Below are positions 6,158 to 12,003 of a DNA stretch of 12,003 nt, piece after piece. The notes under the pieces are model-generated. The model saw only the letters and a program-made list of their open reading frames with translations. It did no database searches and was not told the DNA's origin. Position numbers and translations under genes: made by a program. Positions within the stretch are counted from its first letter, which is position 1; each line of letters starts with the position of its first letter. The stretch spans positions 1 to 12,003 of the forward strand of contig VGRU01000098.1 in assembly GCA_016875255.1 (NCBI GenBank), read 5' to 3'. The DNA comes from Deltaproteobacteria bacterium. Lineage in GTDB: Bacteria > Desulfobacterota > BSN033 > UBA1163.

Positions 6158-8398
6158 CTATTTCTGCAATTCCGGGACGATTTTTTCAAAATAGTCCAGC
6201 ACCTCCGGGTTGCTCAATGCGTCCCGGTTCAGCACCGGTCTTCCGTGGATGATGTTCGTAACAGCGCTTTCTACCTTCTTCATATTCATGGTATAGGGAG
6301 CATCGGGCATTTCCATAATGATGGCCGGGACATGGCGGGGGGATGCCTTCTCCCGAAGCGTCTTTCTGATCGTATTCTTCAATTCCTCTGTAAGCTCTCC
6401 TCCCGGGGCAAGCTTTACAAAGAGGAGGACCCGCTGTTCGCCCTCCCAGTTTTGTCCGATGGCAAGACTATCGGCAACCTCCTCGATCTTTTCCACAACA
6501 TTATAAATCTCAGCGGTTCCGATTCGGACCCCGGAGGGTTTTAGCACGGCGTCGGACCGGCCATAGAACGTGATGCCGCCTGTGTCGCTGTGCATCACAA
6601 CATAATCGCCATGGCGCCAGATGCCAGGGTAGTGGTCAAAGTATGCGGATTTGTATTTCTCCCCACTTGGGTCATTCCAGAAATAGAGGGGCATGCACGG
6701 CGCAGGAGCTTCGCATACCAGCTCTCCCTCCTTATCCAAAACAGGCTTGCCATTCTCATCGTAAGCCTTTACCTTCATGCCAAGGCCGGGGCCTTGAAGC
6801 TCGCCCGCATAAACACGCTGAATCGGGCTGCCAACGGCAAAACAGCCGTTGATGTCCGTGCCGCCGGAAATGGAGTTGAAATGAAGGTCCTTCTTCACCT
6901 CACGGTAAACCCACTCAAATCCCTCTGCCGAAAGAACAGAACCGGTTTGAGAAATCTCCCTCAGGGAGGAGAGATCGTAGCGCTTCCCGGGTTGAATCCC
7001 TTCGCCCCTGAGATAGTTGATATAGCTTGCACTGAGGCCAAAAAAACTAATCTTTTCGTCCTGGACCATCTTCCACATCGCATAGGCGTCAGGGTAGTTC
7101 GGGTTCCCGTCATACAGGACAATGGTGGCTCCCACGCCAAGGGTGGACATCAGCCAGTTCCACATCATCCAGCTGCAGGTGGTGATGTAAAAGACTTTGT
7201 CATCACGTCTGAGATCGCTATGGAGCATCAGCTCTTTCAGATGGTGGAGCAAAATACCGCCTGCTCCCTGCGCCATGCATTTGGGCTTGCCGGTTGTCCC
7301 GGAGGAGAACATGATGTAAAGGGGATGGTCAAATGGCAATTGTTCAAATTCAAGGCCTGGCTCCTTCTCCGGAGCTAAAAAGTCCTCATAATGGACGCCA
7401 TTGGGAATAGCTCCGATGTCCGGTTTATTTCCCGTATAGGAAACGATGACAACCTTCTTAAGGGAAGGGATGCCTCTGGCAACCTCGGCGGCATTCCCAA
7501 GAGTATTGAAGGGTTTCGCTTTGTAAAAATAACCATCCACTGAAAACAAAACCTTGGGCTCTATTTGACCGAGCCGATCCAGAGCGGCCTGCGACCCGAT
7601 ATCCGTAGCACAGGAGGACCAGACAGCCCCGATACTGGTTGCCGCTAACATACCAATGGTCGTCTCCATCATGTTTGGCATATAACCTGCGATACGGTCT
7701 CCCGGTTGAATGCCAAGCTCGCGCAAGGATTTGGCTAACCGGGCTACGGCATAATAAAGCTCCCTATAGGTCATGGTTGAAGATTTCTGGGTTTCCCCTT
7801 TGAAGATAAAAGCCAGCCGGTCGTCTCGATAGCGAAGAAGATTCTCAGCAAAATTGAGCCTCGCCCCCGGAAACCAGGTTGTCCCCGGAAACTTCTTTAA
7901 GTCATCCACCACACGGTCCCACTTTTTTGAGGCCCTGACTTCTGTAAAATCCCATATCGCTGCCCAAAAATCAGGAATGGAATCAACAGACCACTGGTAA
8001 AGGTCATCAAACGTTTTAAGTCGTTTCCCGTGCTTCCGGTTCACATATTCAATAAAGCGGGTGATGTTGGCTTTCTTAATTTGATTCTCAGAAGGCGTCC
8101 ATAAAGGCGTTTTTGCACTTTTTATATCTGACAAAGTAACTGTCACAGGTTTAGGGGCGACCTTTTTCAATGGCTTTCGGATTGGTTTGACCACCCGCTT
8201 TTTAACAACCTTTTTGATAAGTTTTTTAACTTCCTTTTTGCCAGCTTTTTTTATGGTTTTTTTTGAAACTTTTTTTAATGGCTTTCTCGCAATCTTCTTC
8301 AGAGGCTCTTTCAATATCTTTTTCAAAACCTTCTTCCCTGCCTTTTTAATGGGTTTCTTCGGAGTCTTTTTTGTCTTCCTTTTGGAACTCTTTTTCAT
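6158..8398 (-). CDS. Acetoacetyl-CoA synthetase with lysine-rich N-terminal extension
   Basis: From ATG 8398 the product is 746 residues. Residues 2-84 are a low-complexity basic domain (37 Lys, 4 Arg, 2 Glu; period KKxx/KKxxx, with IKKAGKK twice). The rest is a complete acyl-AMP synthetase of the acetoacetate-CoA ligase group: N-terminal cap with LWTPSENQIKKANITRF and WFPGARLNFAENLL, P-loop-like SSGTTGKPK at 365-373, SGGTDINGCF, the GRSDAVLKPSGVRIG hinge, and PYTMNMKKVE carrying the C-terminal catalytic lysine. It would make acetoacetyl-CoA from acetoacetate, ATP and CoA in the cytoplasm, as in ketone-body or PHB use. Usual members are about 650 residues, so the extension is extra. A TTG at 8416 would add six residues; the ATG is preferred, with GGAAAGGGGG just ahead. 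No Met occurs between residue 1 and the core, so the extension is likely translated. Its role is unknown. Confidence 0.9.
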   Translation of the reverse strand: MKKSSKRKTKKTPKKPIKKAGKKVLKKILKEPLKKIARKPLKKVSKKTIKKAGKKEVKKLIKKVVKKRVVKPIRKPLKKVAPKPVTVTLSDIKSAKTPLWTPSENQIKKANITRFIEYVNRKHGKRLKTFDDLYQWSVDSIPDFWAAIWDFTEVRASKKWDRVVDDLKKFPGTTWFPGARLNFAENLLRYRDDRLAFIFKGETQKSSTMTYRELYYAVARLAKSLRELGIQPGDRIAGYMPNMMETTIGMLAATSIGAVWSSCATDIGSQAALDRLGQIEPKVLFSVDGYFYKAKPFNTLGNAAEVARGIPSLKKVVIVSYTGNKPDIGAIPNGVHYEDFLAPEKEPGLEFEQLPFDHPLYIMFSSGTTGKPKCMAQGAGGILLHHLKELMLHSDLRRDDKVFYITTCSWMMWNWLMSTLGVGATIVLYDGNPNYPDAYAMWKMVQDEKISFFGLSASYINYLRGEGIQPGKRYDLSSLREISQTGSVLSAEGFEWVYREVKKDLHFNSISGGTDINGCFAVGSPIQRVYAGELQGPGLGMKVKAYDENGKPVLDKEGELVCEAPAPCMPLYFWNDPSGEKYKSAYFDHYPGIWRHGDYVVMHSDTGGITFYGRSDAVLKPSGVRIGTAEIYNVVEKIEEVADSLAIGQNWEGEQRVLLFVKLAPGGELTEELKNTIRKTLREKASPRHVPAIIMEMPDAPYTMNMKKVESAVTNIIHGRPVLNRDALSNPEVLDYFEKIVPELQK

Positions 8399-8446
8399 CT
8401 TTGGCCCCCTTTCCAAATCTGCAAAATTTCATCTATTCAGGTTCAT

Positions 8447-8475
8447 TGAATATCATTCTTAAGATTTCCCGTCAA
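8447..8475 (-). promoter_or_regulatory. Candidate promoter for the acetoacetyl-CoA synthetase gene
   Basis: On the minus strand TTGACG (8475-8470) is followed after 17 bases by TATTCA (8452-8447). The -35 is good and the -10 is weak. It would give a leader of about 40 bases before ATG 8398. Confidence 0.4.
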
Positions 8476-8504
8476 GAGATATTTGTTCAGAAAATATGAG
8501 TATC

Positions 8505-8760
8505 ATCTAACGGGAACGAGGCCCGTTTCGGTTACCGGTAACGGTCACGTATGATGGTCTCGTAAAAAGTCCCGATCTGTCACCCTGAACTTGTTTCAGG
8601 GTCTCATAAGTTGTTGAAACTGTTAGATGCTGAAATAAATTCAGCATGACATTTTTTCTATTTTTCGACTTTTTACGAGTTCATCACGTATACAAGATTT
8701 AAAAACGGCTGACGTAACCTTTTATAAACGATACGGGCTTCGTAACCGTAACCCTTACAC
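8505..8760. repeat. Divergent intergenic region with GTAACGG palindromes, split by a MITE
   Basis: The 407 bases between the divergent synthetase and racemase-like genes hold no gene. Left of the MITE, CCCGTTTCGG is followed by the perfect palindrome GTTACCGGTAAC (about 8531-8542) and ACGGTCACG. Right of it, GACGTAACC and then ACGGGCTTCGTAACCGTAACCC repeat the same word in inverted form. The MITE at 8553-8685 interrupts this array. Apart from the candidate minus-strand promoter at 8447-8475, I could not place a convincing promoter for the plus-strand gene. Confidence 0.55.
8553..8685. mobile_element. MITE-like element, family B copy 1 (133 bp)
   Basis: The ends GATGGTCTCGTAAAAAGTC and GACTTTTTACGAGTTCATC are inverted repeats with two mismatches. 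A perfect, non-palindromic 6-bp direct repeat ACGTAT flanks the element (8547-8552 and 8686-8691). The interior has CACCCTGAACTTGTTTCAGGGT and GCTGAAATAAATTCAGC hairpins and no coding potential. Length is identical to copy 2 at 10120-10252. Confidence 0.8.
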
Positions 8761-8805
8761 ATTCGAAGGCTTTTATTTTAAAAACCAATATGTTATTTAA
8801 ACAGT

Positions 8806-10005
8806 ATGAGTTTCAAAAAAGAAAAAGATCCCGGCCCTTTAACCGGCCTAAAAATGCTTGATCTTTCAAGACTTTTGCCAGGACCTTACTGTTCGCTTCT
8901 TCTGGCTGACCTTGGGATGGAAGTGCTCAAGGTCGAAGATCCCGATCAGGGGGATTACATGCGCATGATGGGGCCTGTCCGAAAGAAGGATGGCGCTTAC
9001 TTCCTCGCCCTGAACCGGAACAAGAAGAGCATGATCCTCAACCTCAAAGCCGAAGAAGGAAAAGAGATTTTTTATAAATTGATCGAAACCTATGATATTG
9101 TTTTAGAAGGGTTCAGGCCTGGGGTGATGGATCGCCTCGGGATCGGATATGAGGAGCTGAAAAAGAGAAACCCCGGAGTGATTCTTTGCTCCCTTTCCGG
9201 ATACGGACAGGATGGACCTTATCGAGACCGGTCCGGCCACGATATTAATTATATCGGCCTCGGAGGCATCCTCGAATTGACCGGGACAAAAGAAACCGGT
9301 CCTCTCATCCCGGGCGTTCAGATTGCGGACATCGGCACAGGAGCAATGATGGCCGTCTTTGCCATTTTAGCGTCCGTCATCCACCGTCAAAAATCAGGAG
9401 AGGGTCAGCATCTTGATATCGCCATGCACGATGGCGTCCTCTCCTGGCTCTCAATTCATGCGGGAAAATATCTTGCGGATCAAAATCTTCCCCGGAGGGG
9501 AGAAATGCACCTTTCGGGCAGGTATGCCTGTTATCAGGTCTATCCCACGAGCGACGGAAGGTATATGTCGCTGGGAGCATTAGAACCGAAATTCTGGAAG
9601 AACTTCTGCGAGGCCGTGGGGAAAAAGGACCTCATCCTGAAGCAATTTATAGAAGGAGAGGAAAGGGTTCGGATCATCGAAGAGATCAAAGACCTTTTCA
9701 GGACAAGAACCAGGAAAGAATGGACCGATTTTTTCAAGGAGGTCGATGCCTGCTGCGAACCCATTCTGACCCTTGATGAAGTTTTTCAGCACCCCCACGT
9801 CCTCCATCGGAAGATGCTCATCGAATATCAGCATCCTGTCGAGGGAAAGGTGCGTCAGGTCGGCAATCCCATCAAATCGTCCCTATTCCCTTTCACACCC
9901 CCTGTTCCATCTCCCCAGTGGGGAGAACATACGATGGAAGTGCTAAGGGAGGCAGGGTATTCGGACAAGGAGATAGAAAGGTTTAAGGAAGCAAAAGCAA
10001 TCTGA
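8806..10005 (+). CDS. Family III CoA-transferase, alpha-methylacyl-CoA racemase-like
   Basis: The 399-residue protein belongs to the CaiB/BaiF superfamily: LKMLDLSRLLPGPYCSLLLADLG, KVEDPDQGDYMR, NRNKKSMILNLK, GFRPGVMDRLGIGYEEL and SGYGQDGPYRDRSGHDINY. Family III enzymes either transfer CoA through an Asp thioester or, in the racemase branch, epimerise 2-methylacyl-CoAs. H145 (in GHDINY), D175 (in QIADIG) and E260 (in GALEPKFW) fall at a constant +19 offset from H126, D156 and E241 of the Mycobacterium tuberculosis racemase as I recall its numbering, which favours the racemase type. Length is normal. ATG 8806 is used because it precedes the conserved start; no clear ribosome site is seen. It precedes a 2-oxoacid oxidoreductase operon by 275 bases, so a role with branched acyl-CoAs is plausible but inferred. 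Confidence 0.85.
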   Translation: MSFKKEKDPGPLTGLKMLDLSRLLPGPYCSLLLADLGMEVLKVEDPDQGDYMRMMGPVRKKDGAYFLALNRNKKSMILNLKAEEGKEIFYKLIETYDIVLEGFRPGVMDRLGIGYEELKKRNPGVILCSLSGYGQDGPYRDRSGHDINYIGLGGILELTGTKETGPLIPGVQIADIGTGAMMAVFAILASVIHRQKSGEGQHLDIAMHDGVLSWLSIHAGKYLADQNLPRRGEMHLSGRYACYQVYPTSDGRYMSLGALEPKFWKNFCEAVGKKDLILKQFIEGEERVRIIEEIKDLFRTRTRKEWTDFFKEVDACCEPILTLDEVFQHPHVLHRKMLIEYQHPVEGKVRQVGNPIKSSLFPFTPPVPSPQWGEHTMEVLREAGYSDKEIERFKEAKAI

Positions 10006-10010
10006 AGAAA

Positions 10011-10119
10011 TGGAATACTGGAATAATGGAACGATGGAATGATGGGTTTGAAGACCAATAAATCCCTTTTCTTTTTTACCCCGTATTCCATTATTCCAAT
10101 ATTCCACCATTCCAATATT
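10011..10119. repeat. ATTCC/GGAAT word hairpin
   Basis: A 21-base arm at 10011-10031 (TGGAATACTGG...) is repeated inverted at 10086-10106 with one mismatch, giving a long hairpin with a loop of about 54 bases, 5 bases past the racemase-like stop. Further ATTCCA words continue to 10118 and resume after the MITE at 10253-10270, so the MITE inserted into this array. It could act as a transcript-end structure; this is inference. Confidence 0.7.
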
Positions 10120-10252
10120 GATGGAATCGTAAAAAGTCGTCTCACCGGTGAAAACCGGTGTCCAGTGTTTTCATAAGTGTTTGAGTTTACTGGATTCCGG
10201 CTTTCGCCGGAATGACGATCATTAGGGTTTTTTGACTTTTTACGAGACCATC
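10120..10252. mobile_element. MITE-like element, family B copy 2 (133 bp)
   Basis: Ends GATGGAATCGTAAAAAGTC and GACTTTTTACGAGACCATC are inverted copies with two mismatches. AATATT flanks both sides (10114-10119, 10253-10258). The interior has CACCGGTGAAAACCGGTGTCCAG and the hairpin ATTCCGGCTTTCGCCGGAAT, which also occurs in family A copy 2 in complementary form. It separates the racemase-like gene from the ferredoxin gene. Confidence 0.8.
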
Positions 10253-10280
10253 AATATTCCATTATTCCAATGGGCTTTAA

Positions 10281-10496
10281 ATGATGTCTAAAATCGAAAT
10301 TGACAAAGAGCGTTGTAAGGGGTGCGCACTCTGCACTATCTCTTGCCCGAAGGAACAGATCCGTATAGGAAAAGAGATTAACCGTCAGGGATACTTCTAT
10401 GTCGTCTGGGACGACAACGGCTCCTGCACGGGTTGTGCGATCTGCGGAGAGATCTGTCCGGACGTGGCCATTCAGGTCTGGAAGGACAAAAAATAG
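10281..10496 (+). CDS. 2-oxoacid:ferredoxin oxidoreductase, delta (2x[4Fe-4S] ferredoxin) subunit
   Basis: The 71-residue protein has two complete cysteine sets, C12-C15-C18-C22 (CKGCALCTISCP) and C49-C52-C55-C59 (CTGCAICGEICP). Each set binds one cluster using its first three cysteines plus the last of the other. The segment between them (RQGYFYVVW) is as in VorD/KorD subunits. It carries electrons from the TPP site of the complex to free ferredoxin in the cytoplasm. It starts at ATG 10281 or the adjacent ATG 10284, with no strong ribosome site. The alpha gene follows after 45 bases, giving delta-alpha-beta order as in VOR/KOR operons of anaerobes. Substrate class (2-oxoisovalerate or 2-oxoglutarate) is not fixed by this subunit. 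Confidence 0.9.
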   Translation: MMSKIEIDKERCKGCALCTISCPKEQIRIGKEINRQGYFYVVWDDNGSCTGCAICGEICPDVAIQVWKDKK

Positions 10497-10541
10497 ATGG
10501 GGAGATATTAAAGATAGATAGGGGGATAGGGAGATAGTTTA
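10497..10541 (+). repeat. GGGAGATAG word repeat carrying the alpha-subunit ribosome site
   Basis: The gap is made of variants of GGGAGATA and AGATAGGGGGATAGGGAGATAG. Its last unit provides AGGGAG (10528-10533), 8 bases before the ATG at 10542, so the repeat doubles as the Shine-Dalgarno region. Changes in repeat number could alter translation of the alpha gene; that is inference. Confidence 0.6.
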
Positions 10542-11603
10542 ATGGATCAACCTCTTGAGAAGATATTAGTCAGGGGAAATGAGGCGGTGGCAATGGGAGC
10601 CATTGATGCAGGATGCCTCCTCTTTTTCGGATATCCGATCACTCCTCAGAATGAGATTCCAGAATACCTCTCCAAACACCTCCCTCCCCTGGGCGGGGAG
10701 TTCATTCAGGCGGAGAGTGAAATCGCTTCGATCAATCTGTTATTGGGAGCTTCCGCAACAGGCGCCAGAGCTATGTCCTCCTCCTCCAGCCCCGGTATTT
10801 CACTTATGCAGGAGGGGCTCTCCTATATGGCAGGAAGCGAGCTCCCTGTTGTAATCGTCAATATCTCCAGAAGCGGACCCGGCCTGGGGGGAATCTCTGC
10901 CTCCCAGGGCGATTATTTCCAAGCCACGCGGGGCGGAGGACATGGAGATTATCGGATGATCGTCCTTGCCCCTTCCACGGTCCAGGAGATGTACGATTTG
11001 ACCTGCCTGGCTTTTGATCTGTCCGACAAATACAGAAATCCTGCGATGATTCTGGGAGATGCTCTCATCGGACAGATGAAGGAACCTCTGATCCGGCAAA
11101 AACCGGAAAAGATGGACCTTCCTCCAAAAGATTGGGCGCTGACCGGAGCCAGGGGAAGAAAACCGAATAAGATAAAGTCACTTTACCTTCAGGAAGGCGA
11201 GCTTACAGAACACAACTGGAAGCTTTACCAGAAATATGAGAGGATGAAGAAAGAGGAGGTCCGCTTTGAAACGGTCAATGCCGAAGATGCCCGGTTTGTC
11301 ATTGTGGCTTTCGGGAGCATGGCAAGGGTTTCAAAAACCGCCATGGAGATGGCACGAGAGGAAGGGATGAAAGTGGGACTCTTTCGACCCATCACCCTCT
11401 TCCCCTATCCTGAAAAAGGTCTCCACGATATTTCAAAACAGGTCAAGAAATTTTTAACTGTCGAATTGAATACAGGACAGATGGTGGAGGATGTGAAACT
11501 CTCGGTGGACCGGGATGCGGAGGTCCACTTTTACGGGAAACCTCCGGGGGCACTGCCCCCACCCGAAGAGATACTGGAAGAGATTAGGAAATACTATAAA
11601 TAA
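10542..11603 (+). CDS. vorB: 2-oxoacid:ferredoxin oxidoreductase, alpha subunit (VorB/KorA type)
   Basis: The 353-residue protein starts with the family N-terminal domain: RGNEAVAMGAIDAGCLLFFGYPITP (GYPITP at 30-35), QAESEIASINLLLGAS, and SSSSPGISLMQEGLSYMAGSELPVVIVNI. It ends with a transketolase C-like domain near residues 245-345 (RFVIVAFGSMARVSK, GLFRPITLFPYP). With the beta (TPP) subunit it oxidises a 2-oxoacid and CoA to acyl-CoA, CO2 and reduced ferredoxin. The 353-residue length and companion delta gene fit the VOR/KOR class rather than single-chain pyruvate oxidoreductases. The VorB name reflects overall resemblance; a 2-oxoglutarate enzyme remains possible. The start is supported by AGGGAG 8 bases upstream. 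The following beta gene is 274 bases away, an unusually long gap inside such an operon, caused by repeat and MITE material. Confidence 0.88.
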   Translation: MDQPLEKILVRGNEAVAMGAIDAGCLLFFGYPITPQNEIPEYLSKHLPPLGGEFIQAESEIASINLLLGASATGARAMSSSSSPGISLMQEGLSYMAGSELPVVIVNISRSGPGLGGISASQGDYFQATRGGGHGDYRMIVLAPSTVQEMYDLTCLAFDLSDKYRNPAMILGDALIGQMKEPLIRQKPEKMDLPPKDWALTGARGRKPNKIKSLYLQEGELTEHNWKLYQKYERMKKEEVRFETVNAEDARFVIVAFGSMARVSKTAMEMAREEGMKVGLFRPITLFPYPEKGLHDISKQVKKFLTVELNTGQMVEDVKLSVDRDAEVHFYGKPPGALPPPEEILEEIRKYYK

Positions 11604-11606
11604 TCA

Positions 11607-11864
11607 ATGCAAAGTGCAAAATTAACAATGCAAATTTAGCAGTGAAAACTCCAAGAAAAATCATTGCAAAATGAACAATGAAGAGAGTTTGGTGAAAAGC
11701 CGGAAGAAAGGTGTCCAGGGAATTTGTAATTATTTAAGAACACCGGATTCTGGCTAAAGTTTACCCCGTACTTGATACGGGGCCGGAATGACGATACCAG
11801 GCCTTTTCAGACTTTTTACGGTTTATCTATGCTAACTTTGCAATGATAATTTTGCATTTTACAA
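11607..11864. repeat. 34-bp inverted repeat around a decayed MITE, between alpha and beta genes
   Basis: The arm at 11607-11640 (ATGCAAAGTGCAAAATTAAC...) is repeated inverted at 11831-11864 with about five mismatches. Further TTGCAAAATGAACAATG words lie at 11663-11680. The arms enclose the family B copy 3 remnant. The array occupies almost the whole 274-base gap; no gene is present. Confidence 0.65.
11683..11827. mobile_element. Decayed MITE-like element, family B copy 3 (about 145 bp)
   Basis: The right end GACTTTTTACGGTTTATC (11810-11827) matches the family B terminus imperfectly. The left end near GAGTTTGGTGAAAAGCCGG is much decayed, and its boundary is approximate. Interior shared parts include GGTGTCCAG, the hairpin CCCCGTACTTGATACGGGG (11764-11782) and GGCCGGAATGACGAT. 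No clear target duplication is visible. The CCCCGTA hairpin is also found in family A copy 1. Confidence 0.5.
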
Positions 11865-11877
11865 TGAGGTGTTGCCG

Positions 11878-12003
11878 ATGGAACTTGTTTTTAAACGTCC
11901 GGAATGTTTGATCGATGTTCCCTTCCATTTTTGCCCGGGGTGTCACCACGGAACCGTCCATCGGCTGGTCGCAGAGGCCATCGACCATTTTAAAATCAGG
12001 GAG
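11878..12003 (+). CDS. vorA: 2-oxoacid:ferredoxin oxidoreductase, beta (TPP) subunit, 3'-partial
   Basis: Only the first 42 residues lie in the window. They include [21 protein letters not shown], the cysteine-bearing CPGCxHG motif at the N-terminus of beta subunits of VOR/KOR-type enzymes, which binds the TPP diphosphate region and a cluster nearby. The position after the common G is His here, a variable site in the family. The ATG 11878 has GAGGTG 6 bases upstream. The order delta-alpha-beta predicts a gamma subunit just beyond the window. The symbol follows the alpha gene and is as tentative. Confidence 0.82.
   Translation, partial: MELVFKRPECLIDVPFHFCPGCHHGTVHRLVAEAIDHFKIRE

Noticed and set aside
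6590..7378. 262-codon plus-strand open frame opposite the acetoacetyl-CoA synthetase
   Set aside because: It is antisense to the conserved adenylation core, with no recognisable domain.
8187..8462. 91-codon plus-strand frame that reads as a very hydrophobic, Phe-rich peptide
   Set aside because: It is the complement of the lysine-rich segment: AAA/AAG codons read backward as TTT/CTT, so the apparent membrane protein is an artefact.
5192..10260. Repeated ATTCCGG and CGTAAAAAGTC segments as a CRISPR array
   Set aside because: Copies are far apart, lie at element ends, have no regular spacer length and no cas genes are present.
10270..10284. Mini-frame ATG-GGC-TTT-AAA-TGA overlapping the ferredoxin start
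   Set aside because: It has no ribosome site and only four codons, so it is likely chance.

Overview
The window looks like a chromosomal segment from an anaerobic, amino-acid or fatty-acid degrading bacterium, with a Desulfobacterota/Syntrophales-like style. This is inferred from the ferredoxin-linked 2-oxoacid oxidoreductase operon, the acyl-CoA enzymes and intergenic spaces full of small inverted-repeat elements. Species cannot be read from the sequence.

Region 1 (1-3950) is an accessory pocket. It opens with the 3' part of a type ISP-like restriction/modification methyltransferase (1-2691). Next come two integron-type attC-like sites (about 2754-2797 and 3352-3409) sharing the same internal spacing. 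They bracket a 612-bp unit holding a promoter and a RelB/ParD-ParE/RelE-type toxin-antitoxin pair (2864-3351). A small KTSC-domain gene (3496-3717) follows and could belong to a second cassette. A MITE-like element (3717-3943) is inserted exactly at its stop codon.

Region 2 (4047-8475) lies on the minus strand: a class V aminotransferase of the alanine/serine-glyoxylate type, a small zincin-like metallopeptidase, and an acetoacetyl-CoA synthetase with an unusual 84-residue lysine-rich N-terminal extension.

Region 3 (8806-12003) lies on the plus strand: a family III CoA-transferase/alpha-methylacyl-CoA racemase-like enzyme, then the delta (ferredoxin), alpha and truncated beta genes of a VOR/KOR-type 2-oxoacid:ferredoxin oxidoreductase. 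Together they suggest oxidation of (branched) 2-oxoacids to acyl-CoA with ferredoxin reduction, and isomerisation of 2-methylacyl-CoAs. The link between them is inference.

The intergenic DNA is the most distinctive part. Two families of terminal-inverted-repeat elements are present. Family A (ends GAGTC/GACTC) has two copies; family B (ends GATGG..CGTAAAAAGTC) has two clean copies of exactly 133 bp and one decayed copy. All four intact copies are flanked by perfect 6-bp direct repeats, and the two families share internal hairpin modules. Several other gaps carry short tandem 'words', often with an inverted mirror copy, using a different word in each gap.
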